Assembly: GCA_020057015.1 (NCBI GenBank)
Contig: JAGVGS010000027.1
Location: 1 to 12,484, forward strand
Length of the DNA: 12,484 bases
Direction of reading: 5' to 3'
Source: Candidatus Omnitrophota bacterium
Lineage (GTDB): Bacteria > Omnitrophota > Gorgyraeia > Aquiviventales > Aquiviventaceae
Shown here: positions 1 through 8,742 of the stretch, piece after piece
Layout of the letters: each line of letters opens with the position of its first letter
Numbering within the stretch: the first letter of the stretch is position 1
Made by a program: the position numbers and the translations under genes
The notes under the pieces: generated by a model
What the model was told of the DNA's origin: nothing
What the model saw: only the letters and a program-made list of their open reading frames with translations
Databases searched by the model: none

Positions 1-662
1 AGAGTCGGCAGCGGCGGCGTGCCGCTGGTGGGTGGTGAAACCGGCAGCTCTTTAGCCATATGCCGGAACTGGTCCAGCCCGAGTTGCTTGAAGCGCTCAG
101 CCGGCGCTTCCGGCTTGCGGGAGCCGGGGTGCAGCAGCTCGACAATGTTCAGCCACATCCCGTCGCGGGAATAGCTGGCGATATCGTGGCGCTGCGTATC
201 CATCCGGATGGCATCCTCCGGGCAGGCCTCCACGCAGTAGCCGCAGTAGATGCACTTGCCCAGGTCGATGTCGAAGCTGGTCGCGAATTTCTCGATGTTC
301 GGATCCGGGTGCTCGGCCGGCACGATATAGATGCATTTGGCCGGACAGATGGTCTCGCACATCATGCAGCCCACGCAGCGCGGCGTGCCGTCTTCCCGCT
401 GTGTCAGGCGATGGCGCGTGCGCAGCCGCGGTGCGGTCTCGCGCAGCTGATCCGGGTACTGGATCGTCACCGAGGCTGGCACGTCGCGGAAGAGCCCGAC
501 GCGGTGGGCGATATGGAGGAAGAGATTGCGCCAGAGATGCCGGTTGGTGATCAAGAGGCCCTGCGCCACCGCCGGCAGGTAGGTGCGCTCCCACCAGGAG
601 AGCTTGCGGCGCTTGTGCGCGTCGCGCAGGCGGTGCAGAAATTGGTCGCTGAGTGTGGGCAT
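1..662 (-). CDS. nuoI: NADH-quinone oxidoreductase subunit I (NuoI), C-terminus cut by window edge
   Basis: NuoI carries electrons through clusters N6a and N6b, between the NuoG/NuoF arm and N2 in NuoB, at the membrane junction of complex I. Two ferredoxin motifs are visible: C96-x2-C99-x2-C102-x3-C106-P and C137-x2-C140-x2-C143-x3-C147-P, the normal ligand pattern. The N-terminal basic and aromatic stretch (residues about 16-46, with LSWWERTYLP) resembles the family's membrane-anchoring helix. The ATG at 662 follows the nuoH stop after one base (TAA-G-ATG), which implies translational coupling. The frame is still open at base 1 after 220 codons, so the extreme C-terminus and the stop are outside the window. 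The visible tail from about residue 205 is proline-rich and does not look conserved. Identity is secure. Confidence 0.96.
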   Translation of the reverse strand, partial: MPTLSDQFLHRLRDAHKRRKLSWWERTYLPAVAQGLLITNRHLWRNLFLHIAHRVGLFRDVPASVTIQYPDQLRETAPRLRTRHRLTQREDGTPRCVGCMMCETICPAKCIYIVPAEHPDPNIEKFATSFDIDLGKCIYCGYCVEACPEDAIRMDTQRHDIASYSRDGMWLNIVELLHPGSRKPEAPAERFKQLGLDQFRHMAKELPVSPPTSGTPPLPT

Positions 663-663
663 C

Positions 664-1800
664 TTAGGGGAACGCCACCACCCAGAGGGCGGTCACCGCG
701 ATGTTCAACAGCGAAAGCGGGAATAGGATTTTCCAGCCCAGGTGCATCAGCTGGTCGTAGCGAAAACGCGGCAGCGTCCAGCGGATGAGCATGAAGAACC
801 AAATGAACGCCAGCACCTTCACCGTGAAGGACAACAGCCCTAAGCCGACATAGGTGAAATGGGAGACCGCCAGCGTTCCGCCCCAGGGAAACACGAACCC
901 CTGCGGCTGCAAATACGGCACCTGCCAGCCGCCGAAATACAGCGTGCTGACCAAGGCGGCCACCAGCACCACTTCCACGAAGTCGGTGAGAAAGAACAAG
1001 CCGAATTTCATGCCGCTGTACTCGGTGAAGTAGCCGATGATCTCGGGCTCGGCTTCGGGCAAATCGAAGGGCACGCGCTTGGTTTCGGCCAGGGCGGCGG
1101 TCATGAACACCAAGCAGCCGAGGGGCTGCACGAACACGCCCCAGGCCGGCAGCCAGCCGCCCAGCAGGGTCTGCCCTTGCCGCAGCACCAGCTGGTGCAT
1201 ATCCACCGTGCCGGCCCACACCACGATGCCGATGAGCGAGACGCCTAGCGCGATTTCATAGGCCAGCATCTGCGAGGCGGCGCGTAACCCCCCCAGGGTG
1301 GAGAGATTATTGCCAGAGACCATGCCGGCCAAGATGACGCCGTAGACCCCGATGGAAGCCAGCGCCAGGATCACCAACAGGCCGGCGTTGATGTTGGCCA
1401 CTTGCAGCGGAATCTCGCGGCCCCAGAGCTGCAGCGGCGGGCCCAGGGGAATGGCGGCAAAGGCCAGCACCGCAAAGAACATGGAGAGCGCCGGGGCCAG
1501 CGTGTGCAGGAACTTATCCCCCTTCTCCGGGATTACGTCTTCCTTGGTGATGAGCTTGATCACATCAGCCAGAGCGTTGAGAATGCCCAGCCCCCCGAGC
1601 TTACGCAGCAGCTCGTTGATGAGGCTCCCGCCCAGCCACCAGGGCAGCGGCAAGGTGAAATAGGCGCGGTTAGCCCCGATCCGATCCTGCATCAGGGCGC
1701 TTTGCTTGCGCTCCAGCCACGTCTGCAGGCCGGCGAAATTCAGCACGCCGCACATGACGAGAAAGCTCACCCCAAGCTTGATCGCCAGGTCAATGAGCAT
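664..1800 (-). CDS. nuoH: NADH-quinone oxidoreductase subunit H (NuoH)
   Basis: NuoH (378 aa) is the membrane subunit that closes the quinone chamber and links quinone reduction to the proton-pumping arm. Many hydrophobic segments are visible (roughly residues 7-28, 98-120, 138-160, 180-197, 218-237, 270-290, 313-338, 357-377). Family motifs are present: ERKQSALMQDRIG (30-42), GLRAASQMLAYEI (171-183), FDLPEAEPEIIGYFTEYSG (245-263), the acidic loop lining the quinone path, and RYDQLMHLGWK (347-357). Between RIGANRA and the LADVIKLITKE segment there is a longer loop (about residues 47-71, with PWWLGG) than in the proteobacterial versions I know. The ATG at 1800 lies inside the end of nuoG (11-base overlap). 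An AAGGAG sits about 12 bases upstream, which is rather far. A later start would cut into the first helix. Confidence 0.97.
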   Translation of the reverse strand: MLIDLAIKLGVSFLVMCGVLNFAGLQTWLERKQSALMQDRIGANRAYFTLPLPWWLGGSLINELLRKLGGLGILNALADVIKLITKEDVIPEKGDKFLHTLAPALSMFFAVLAFAAIPLGPPLQLWGREIPLQVANINAGLLVILALASIGVYGVILAGMVSGNNLSTLGGLRAASQMLAYEIALGVSLIGIVVWAGTVDMHQLVLRQGQTLLGGWLPAWGVFVQPLGCLVFMTAALAETKRVPFDLPEAEPEIIGYFTEYSGMKFGLFFLTDFVEVVLVAALVSTLYFGGWQVPYLQPQGFVFPWGGTLAVSHFTYVGLGLLSFTVKVLAFIWFFMLIRWTLPRFRYDQLMHLGWKILFPLSLLNIAVTALWVVAFP

Positions 1801-3411
1801 TGGCGAGCCATGCTCCTTGGTCGCCTACCGCGGCATACGACAAGCCGGCAAACGCCGGCTCGGCCTTCGCCAGCGCGGTGAATAGCGCAGGCGCATCCCC
1901 CGGGAGGGCCTCGATGTTCAGCTTCGTCCCCAAGGCCGAGAAAATCATCCATTCGGGCCGCGATTCTCCGGCCGGGAGCACTGCGGCGTGAAGGCGCTGG
2001 ACCCGGCCCTGGGAATTGGTGAACGTGCCGTCCTTCTCTGCGTAGGCGCAGCTCGGCAGCACGATATCGGCCAGCTGGGCAGTGGGGTGGGTATTGGGAC
2101 CAATAAAGATCACCATCTCCACCGGCTTGAGCGCTTCAGCCACGCGCGCCTGGCCGAAGAGCTCGGTGAGATCTTGCGTGAAAATAATCAGGGTCTTCAG
2201 TTGCTGCTGCTTGGCCCTCTGCAACAGCTCCTCCGCGCCTTCGGCCAGCCCCAGGGCTTGCGCGCCGCGGGCATTGGGCGAGCGGTCAGCTTCCAACAAC
2301 AGGGTATCGGCGGCCCCGGACTTCGGCCGCTGGAACACCACCTGGGTCACCCCGAGGGCGTGGAAAAAGCGCTTCGCGGCAAAGAGGTCCTCGTTGGTCA
2401 GGTGGCTGGAGAGGATCACGCCCACCTGGTCGAGCTGCTTGGCCTCACGCAGCTTCTGGAGCTGCGCGCCCACCGCATCCAGCGCCTCGCCCCAGGGCAC
2501 CGGATGGCGCGTGCCGTTCTGGCGCTTCTCGGTCAGCAGCAGGCGGTGCGTATCGAGGCGCTTATACCCGTAGCGGCCGATATCGCACATCCACCATTGA
2601 TTGACGTCGGCGTTGAACCGCGGCTTCAGGCGCATGATCCGAGCGCCTCCGGCGATATGCGGCCGATCCTTCTGCTCGCGGTTGTAGTGGATGTCGATGT
2701 TGCAGCCGCGGGAGCAGCCGTTGCACACCGACGGCGTCGAGCCCAAGTACCACACGCGGCACTTGAAGCGAAAATCGCGGTCAGTGAGCGCTCCCACCGG
2801 GCAGATGTCGACCACGTTGCCGGCGTAGTTATTCTTCAGCTCGACCCCGGGATACACCCCCACTTCGGCATGGTCGCCGCGATTGAAGATGCCCAGCTCC
2901 CCGGTCTTACTCACCTCATCGGTAAAGCGCACGCAGCGCGAGCAGAGGATGCAGCGCTCGGCATCGAGCATGACGGTGGGCCCGATCGGCACGGCCTTGG
3001 GCTTCTTGACCTTGGTCTCGTTGAACTTGGGGTCATACAGCCCATGCTGCATGTAGTAGTCCTGCAGCCAGCACTCGCCGGCCTGGTCGCACACCGGGCA
3101 GTCGAGCGGGTGGTTGGCGAGCAAAAACTCGAGCACGTCCTTGCGGCCCTTGAGGCTCTTGTCGCTCGTGGTGCTCACGACCATGCCCTCAGCCGCGCGC
3201 GTGTAGCAGGAAATCTGCAGCTTTGGGGTGCCGGCGATTTCCACAAGACAAATGCGGCAGTTGCCGGCAATGGATAGGCCCGGGTGATAGCAATAGAACG
3301 GCACCGGGCTGCCGGCCTGTTCACAGGCCTGCAGCACCGTCGTGCCCTCGGGCACCGCCACGGGCTTGCCGTCAATCGTCAGGTTCACTTGCTTTGATGC
3401 ATCCGCCATCA

Positions 3412-3412
<1 letters not shown>
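1790..3412 (-). CDS. nuoG: NADH-quinone oxidoreductase subunit G (NuoG), short form
   Basis: NuoG is the large iron-sulfur subunit of the peripheral arm of complex I. Ligand sets in order: [2Fe-2S] N1b C41, C52, C55, C69; N5 H101-x3-C105-x2-C108-x5-C114; N4 C154-x2-C157-x2-C160 with C204 (ICPVGALT); and an N7-type set C230-x2-C233-x3-C237 with C276 (WWMCDIGR). N7 is present only in some bacteria. Residues from about 285 onward are a reduced molybdopterin-oxidoreductase-like domain with the LPSCAYAEKDGTFTNSQGR stretch. At 540 aa it is much shorter than the 700-900 aa of mitochondrial or E. coli forms, and the loss is in the catalytically inert C-terminal region. I chose the ATG at 3412, which overlaps the nuoEF stop as TGATG. 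An in-frame TTG at 3415 and an ATG at 3409 are alternatives. Confidence 0.95.
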
Positions 3413-5207
<1,795 letters not shown>

Positions 5208-5211
<4 letters not shown>

Positions 5212-6587
5212 CGGTCCAGCTCCCCACCGATCATGTTGATGGAGCCGAAGGTGGGGATGATATCCGACAACAGTTCCCCGACGATGAGCTCCGGCAGGGC
5301 GGACATGATCGTGAAGCATGGCGGGCGGCAGCGCACGCGATACGCCCGATCCGAGCCGTCGCTGACCACGTAGAAGCCCAGCTCGCCATTGGCCCCCTCC
5401 ACCGCGCTGTAAAACTCGCCCTGCGGCGGGCGAATGCCATGGCCGAGCATGATGAGCTTGAAGTGGTGCATGAGGCCTTCGATGTTGCCATAGGTGTCTT
5501 CCTTGGGCGGCAGCACCGCGCGCTTCTCCGTGGCATTAACGGCGCCATGAAAGCCGCGCGTCGTGCCCTCCAGCGTCGGGTCCAGGCGCACGCGGACCTG
5601 CTGGAAGCCGGCGACCCGGCCCATTTTGGCCTCATCGACCATGAGGTCGGCCGGCAGCACGCGGCCCTCGAAATCCACGTTGAGCGGTCCTGCCGGGATC
5701 TGGCGCAGCGCTTGCTCGATCAGGCGCATGCTCTGCTCCATCTCTTCCATGCGCACGAGGTAGCGGTCGTAGTTGTCGCCGTGCGCGCCGGTGGGCACGT
5801 CAAACTGCAGGCGGTCGTACACGAAATACGGGTTGGCCTTGCGCACATCCAGCGCCACGCCGCAGCCGCGCAGAAACGGCCCGGTGATGCCATAGTTGAT
5901 CGCCCGCTCCTTCGAAATCACCCCAGTGTCCTGCATGCGGTCCACGAAGATGCGATTGCGCGTCAGCAGCTTGTCACACTCGATCAGCACGCCGCGCACG
6001 TCCTCCAGCACTTTGAGGGTGCGCGGGGCAAAGCCCTCGGGCAAGTCGGCCTTCACCCCGCCCACGCGGCCGTAGGAAATCGTCAGGCGCGCACCGGTCA
6101 CCGCCTCCACGAGCTCCCAGAGCCACTCGCGCGCCTTGATCATGTAGAGAAACACGGTGAACGCCCCCATCTCCATGGCCGAGGCGCCCACGCAGGTCAG
6201 GTGGTCGCTGATGCGTGAGATCTCGCTCATGATCACCCGGATGTACTGGCAGCGCTCGGTGGGCGTGATGTCCAGCAGCCGCTCCACCGCGTGGCAGAAC
6301 CCGAAATTGTTGATCAGCGGGGAGACGTAGTTGAGCCGATCGGTATACGGCATGACGCTGTTGTACGGCACGGCTTCGGCGTCCTTCTCAAAGGCGCGGT
6401 GCAGATAGCCGATCTCCACATCGGCGCGGCGCACCTGCTCGCCGTCGAGCTCGACGATGAGCTGGATGATGCCGTGCATCGCCGGATGCGAGGGGCCCAT
6501 ATTGAGGAACAGGTGGCGCGTCTCGCCCGACGCGGCCCGGGCCTGGGCGGCTTGCTCGATCGTGGGGGGCGTGGTAGTCGTCGTCAT
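5208..6587 (-). CDS. nuoD: NADH-quinone oxidoreductase subunit D (NuoD), with an inserted loop
   Basis: NuoD is the 49-kDa-type subunit that forms the quinone pocket with NuoB. The 459-aa product has GPSHPAMHG (31-39) and YTDRLNYVS (81-89). H38 and Y87 match the quinone-head His and Tyr of the family. Also visible are ISRISDHL, SYGRVGGVKADLP, TGPFLRGCGVALDVRK (hydrogenase-large-subunit fold with its metal site lost), GELGFYVVSDG and the C-terminal GGELDR. Between GPLNVD (about 300-305) and LPPKEDTYGNIEGLMHHFK (from 359) lie about 50 residues where most NuoD proteins have a short PPK loop. This makes it longer than the usual 380-420 aa. The ATG at 6587 overlaps the nuoC stop (TGATG). The open frame extends 57 codons further upstream, but those are nuoC read in another frame. 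The N-terminal run of five threonines looks disordered. Confidence 0.97.
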
Positions 6588-7174
6588 CAGACGTTGGGCC
6601 CGAGGAGGGGCTGGCGACGGTCGATAGGATAGTCCTTGCGCAGCGGGTGGCCTTCGAACTCCGGGTACATCAGGAGGCGGCGCAAATCCGGGTGCCCGGT
6701 GAACGTGATGCCGAACATGTCGTAGACTTCCCGCTCGAACCAGTTGGCCCCGGCCCACAGACTCGTCAGCGTGGGCACCGAAGGGTCGGCCGCAGCCAGC
6801 GGCACGCGCAGGCGCAGGCGGTGGTGGTAGTGGCTGGAAAAGAAATGGTAGACCACGTCGAAGCGCTGCTCGTCGTGCTGGACCTGGCGATTCCAGGTCT
6901 CGGCCACCGGCTTCGGGGTCATGTAATACGGCAGCGGCGAGGGGGTCTTCAGCGTCGGCGCGCTGCGCTGCGTCTTGCCGAACTTGAGGTAATCCACCGC
7001 CGTGAGGTCCATGAGGAAATCAAAGGCCAGCGCCGGGTCGGTCTTCAGATGCTGGGCGATGGCCACCAACCCTTCGCGCTGGATCACGGCGGTCAGCTGC
7101 CCGCGGTACTCCTGAAGGCTGCGCACGTAGGGAGCGAAGCGCTGTTGCAGGGCGCTCAGCAGCGGGGCGGTCAT
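6587..7174 (-). CDS. nuoC: NADH-quinone oxidoreductase subunit C (NuoC)
   Basis: NuoC (195 aa) is the 30-kDa-type structural subunit that packs against NuoD in the quinone module and binds no cofactor. The family signature is clear in the C-terminal half: WFEREVYDMFGITFTGHPDL (145-164) followed by RRLLMYPEFEGHPLRKDYP (165-183). The N-terminal domain has FDFLMDLTAVDYL (51-63) and RFDVVYHFFS (104-113). In many homologues these two segments are almost adjacent. Here they are separated by about 40 residues rich in Pro, Thr and Tyr (about 64-103). NuoC and NuoD are separate genes here, unlike the E. coli NuoCD fusion. The ATG at 7174 is 21 bases below the nuoB stop, and no good Shine-Dalgarno is visible. 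The next in-frame Met is residue 55, inside a conserved segment, so 7174 is the best start. Confidence 0.95.
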   Translation of the reverse strand: MTAPLLSALQQRFAPYVRSLQEYRGQLTAVIQREGLVAIAQHLKTDPALAFDFLMDLTAVDYLKFGKTQRSAPTLKTPSPLPYYMTPKPVAETWNRQVQHDEQRFDVVYHFFSSHYHHRLRLRVPLAAADPSVPTLTSLWAGANWFEREVYDMFGITFTGHPDLRRLLMYPEFEGHPLRKDYPIDRRQPLLGPNV

Positions 7175-7195
7175 GGCAGTGGGCGGGGCTCGGCT

Positions 7196-7735
7196 TTAGA
7201 GGTGCGAAGCCACGCGGTGCGAGGCGAGCAAATGGGCGGGGCGGATTGCGGCCCCTGGGGGCTCGGTGGCTTGCTGCCCCTGGCCGATCTTTTCCTGCAG
7301 CTTGATGAGGCCATCCAGCACGTTTTCGGGCCGGGGCGGGCAGCCGGGGATATACACGTCCACCGGCATGATCGTATCGATCCCCTGCACCGTGGCGTAG
7401 TTGTTGTAGAAGCCGCCGGTGCACGTGCACACCCCGAAGGCCACCACCCATTTCGGCTCGGCCATCTGGTCGTACACCCGGCGCAGCACCGGCGCCATCT
7501 TGTGGCTGATCGTGCCCACCACAAACAGCACGTCGGCTTGGCGCGGGGAAAACCGCGGAAAGCCGGCGCCGAAGCGATCCATATCATAGTGCGACGTGGC
7601 AGTGGCCATGTACTCCATGCCGCAGCACGCGGTGACAAAGGGGTACTGGAAGATGGAAAACTTGCGCGCCCAGCCCAGGGCTGCGTCGACCCGGGTGGTC
7701 ATCCAGCTCAGCTTCGAGGTATCCGCCACGGCCAT
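7196..7735 (-). CDS. nuoB: NADH-quinone oxidoreductase subunit B (NuoB)
   Basis: NuoB (179 aa) holds cluster N2, the last iron-sulfur centre, which reduces quinone. The N2 ligands are present: tandem C37-C38 in TACCGMEY, C103 in the GVCTCTGGF segment, and C132 in YIPGCPPRPE. C105 is an additional cysteine two residues after ligand C103, where many homologues have Ser or Asn. The core is otherwise typical (RQADVLFVVGT, NNYATVQGID, VDVYIPGCPPRPE). The last 25 or so residues, after KLQEKIG, are an unconserved tail with HLLASHRVASHL at its end. The ATG at 7735 shares one base with the nuoA stop (TAATG), a classic coupled junction. Confidence 0.97.
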   Translation of the reverse strand: MAVADTSKLSWMTTRVDAALGWARKFSIFQYPFVTACCGMEYMATATSHYDMDRFGAGFPRFSPRQADVLFVVGTISHKMAPVLRRVYDQMAEPKWVVAFGVCTCTGGFYNNYATVQGIDTIMPVDVYIPGCPPRPENVLDGLIKLQEKIGQGQQATEPPGAAIRPAHLLASHRVASHL

Positions 7736-8106
7736 TATTTGAACTCGATAGCACCCTGTTTCCAGGCGTAGGCAAATCCGGCGACCACGATCAGCAGAAA
7801 GAAGCCCATCTCGAGGAGCCCGAACCAGCCCAGCGTCCTCGCCTGCACCGCCCAGGGAAAGAGGAACACCAGCTCCACATCGAAAACCACGAAGAGCATC
7901 GCCACGACGTAAAAATGAATCGGCAGACGCCCGGTGGGCAAGCTGATGGGGTCTTTACCGCACTCAAACGGCTGCGCCTTCACCGCGTTGGGCTTCTTGG
8001 GGCCGAGCCACGGGTTGAGGCTGAGCAGGAGCACCGCCACCCCGGTGATCAGGGCCGCGTAGATCAGGATAGCGCCGTAGTTGAAGAGCTCGCTGATGCC
8101 GGTCAT
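7735..8106 (-). CDS. nuoA: NADH-quinone oxidoreductase subunit A (NuoA)
   Basis: NuoA is a small membrane subunit with three helices at the join between the quinone module and the membrane arm. The 123-aa product has helices at about 10-30, 63-85 and 93-115. It carries KAQPFECGKDPI (43-54), the loop motif close to the quinone channel, and FYVVAMLFVVFDVELVFLFP (65-84) with D76 and E78, which are characteristic of the family. It is the first gene of the operon. The ATG at 8106 is the only Met before residue 69, so the start is firm. The bases just upstream (CTCTACCTAG) show no Shine-Dalgarno, which is odd for a lead gene. The leader carries other signals listed separately. Confidence 0.97.
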   Translation of the reverse strand: MTGISELFNYGAILIYAALITGVAVLLLSLNPWLGPKKPNAVKAQPFECGKDPISLPTGRLPIHFYVVAMLFVVFDVELVFLFPWAVQARTLGWFGLLEMGFFLLIVVAGFAYAWKQGAIEFK

Positions 8107-8118
8107 CTAGGTAGAGTG

Positions 8119-8134
8119 TGTGATTTTTTTCACA
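8119..8134. promoter_or_regulatory. Perfect TGTGA-N6-TCACA palindrome in the nuo leader
   Basis: The half-sites TGTGA (8119-8123) and TCACA (8130-8134) are perfect inverted copies separated by six T. This is exactly the half-site and spacing pattern of the CRP family consensus. The site lies only 12 bases before the nuoA ATG and about 50-65 bases after the predicted start point. Binding there would therefore block, not activate. It may instead act as an RNA hairpin with an A-rich loop, or be chance helped by the T-run. Confidence 0.4.
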
Positions 8135-8146
8135 ATCTTCGTGCTG

Positions 8147-8179
8147 AAAAAAGGCGGGAGAGGTCAGAGGATCGCCCGC
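8147..8179 (-). terminator. Terminator-like hairpin with U-tract in the nuo leader
   Basis: Read on the minus strand, GCGGG (8179-8175) pairs with CCCGC (8158-8154) across a 16-base loop. C and then TTTTTT (8152-8147) follow. It lies after the speD stop but also after the predicted nuo promoter, so it could end speD transcripts and also attenuate nuo transcripts. The stem is only 5 bp and the loop is long, so strength is uncertain. Confidence 0.4.
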
Positions 8180-8189
8180 AGGAAGCCGT

Positions 8190-8218
8190 ATTTTAGCACG
8201 CCGGCAGGACGCTGTCTA
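8190..8218 (-). promoter_or_regulatory. Probable sigma70-type promoter of the nuo operon
   Basis: On the minus strand, a -35 TAGACA (8218-8213; 5 of 6 against TTGACA) is followed by exactly 17 bases and a -10 TAAAAT (8195-8190; 5 of 6 against TATAAT). Transcription would start near 8183, giving a leader of about 77 bases before nuoA. It is the best promoter-like match in the speD-nuoA gap. Confidence 0.6.
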
Positions 8219-8238
8219 AACAGAACGTGCGGGCAGAC

Positions 8239-8670
8239 TTACTTGTTGTAGTCCAGGCCGCGCTCGATGAATTGCTCATCCATCTTGCGCGGGGCAAAGG
8301 TGCGCTGGGCGAAGGTCTTGACCGCCGCGAGCTCGAATTTCCGGCAGCTGTAGATATCGATGGAGATGAAGTCCTTCGGGGTGAGCGTGTGGATCTGGAT
8401 GCCGCTTTCCACCAGGGGGATCCAGCCGCTGAGGCCGGCCTTGTCCGGATAGCGCTTGCCGTCGGTGCGGAAGATGTAGGGCGGCGACTGGGGCTCGACT
8501 TTCAGCACGCCCACGATCTCCTCCAGGAAGTTGTAGCAGAGGGTGAGGTCGTCGCACGCCCCCTTCTTGCAGTCATACAGGTCCAACAGCAACTGGTACC
8601 CGAACGGGGCCACCCCGCGCTTCGTCTTGCTGCCGGCTTCGATTGCCGGCACGTCACACACTTGCGGCAT
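8239..8670 (-). CDS. SpeD/SpeH-family pyruvoyl-dependent decarboxylase (AdoMet decarboxylase homologue, substrate uncertain)
   Basis: This 143-aa product belongs to the prokaryotic S-adenosylmethionine decarboxylase family, whose proenzymes cut themselves at a Glu-Ser bond to make a pyruvoyl cofactor. The core GLSGWIPLVESGIQIHT (79-95) aligns with the family cleavage region. E88-S89 is the predicted cut, H94 falls on the processing His (H68 in T. maritima), and C109 in DIYSC falls on the catalytic Cys (C83), in exact register. Departures from the classical enzyme are clear: the residue after the Ser is Gly (usually His), and the HTWPE stretch reads HTLTP. There is also an N-terminal extension of about 23 residues and an inserted YPDK loop (74-77). 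Some members of this family decarboxylate arginine or ornithine instead, so decarboxylated-AdoMet production is not assured. No spermidine synthase lies nearby. Start: ATG at 8670 with a strong Shine-Dalgarno. Confidence 0.88.
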   Translation of the reverse strand: MPQVCDVPAIEAGSKTKRGVAPFGYQLLLDLYDCKKGACDDLTLCYNFLEEIVGVLKVEPQSPPYIFRTDGKRYPDKAGLSGWIPLVESGIQIHTLTPKDFISIDIYSCRKFELAAVKTFAQRTFAPRKMDEQFIERGLDYNK

Positions 8671-8673
8671 CCG

Positions 8674-8680
8674 ACCTCCT
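8674..8680 (-). promoter_or_regulatory. Shine-Dalgarno of the speD-like gene
   Basis: AGGAGGT on the minus strand lies 3 bases before the ATG at 8670 (4 bases after the AGGAGG core). It fixes the start of the speD-like gene. It overlaps the stop of the small upstream frame (8680-8682). The nuo genes lack such a site. Confidence 0.8.
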
Positions 8681-8691
8681 CACCAAAACAG

Positions 8692-8718
8692 ACACCCCGG
8701 CGGCATCCGTCGGGGTGT
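8692..8718 (-). terminator. Strong hairpin with short U-tract in the speD leader (attenuator candidate)
   Basis: Perfect arms ACACCCCG and CGGGGTGT (8692-8699 and 8711-8718) flank an inner CGG/CCG pair with a 3-base loop. In the minus-strand transcript the two stems are separated by an A-C mismatch, and CTGTTTT (8691-8685) follows. It lies between the promoter and the Shine-Dalgarno, so it could act as an attenuator or translational switch. On the plus strand the mismatch would be a G-U wobble and the stem slightly better, but no U-tract follows closely there. Confidence 0.5.
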
Positions 8719-8742
8719 TACGGGCCTTACGAATTTTTCATC

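Noticed and set aside
97..594. 165-codon minus-strand frame over nuoI
   Set aside because: A different frame from the one with the two ferredoxin motifs; Arg- and Pro-rich with no pattern.
1988..3277. 429-codon open frame on the plus strand opposite nuoG
   Set aside because: It is an antisense shadow of a GC-rich gene. Its composition is low-complexity (His, Ala, Leu, Gly, Arg) with no motifs, and the nuoG frame carries all known ligands.
5439..6218. 259-codon plus-strand frame opposite nuoD
   Set aside because: Shadow of nuoD: His- and Ala-rich, no motif, no ribosome site.
6588..6758. 57-codon N-terminal extension of nuoD
   Set aside because: This stretch is the C-terminal coding part of nuoC in another frame. 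NuoD homology begins after the ATG at 6587, which forms the TGATG junction.
6647..7771. 374-codon plus-strand frame opposite nuoC and nuoB
   Set aside because: It is rich in Arg, His, Gly and Val with no recognisable domain, and lies fully over two confirmed genes. Treated as a codon-bias artefact.
8212..8223. CTGT-N4-ACAG inverted repeat as a LexA-type box
   Set aside because: The spacing is 4 and not the 8 of the Gram-negative LexA box, and the repeat overlaps the nuo -35 hexamer, which explains most of the bases.
8692..8718. Known riboswitch or named RNA motif at the speD hairpin
   Set aside because: The inner ACGGAT recalled a loop found in a described RNA motif, but only one copy is present and the rest of the architecture does not match, so no RNA family is claimed.
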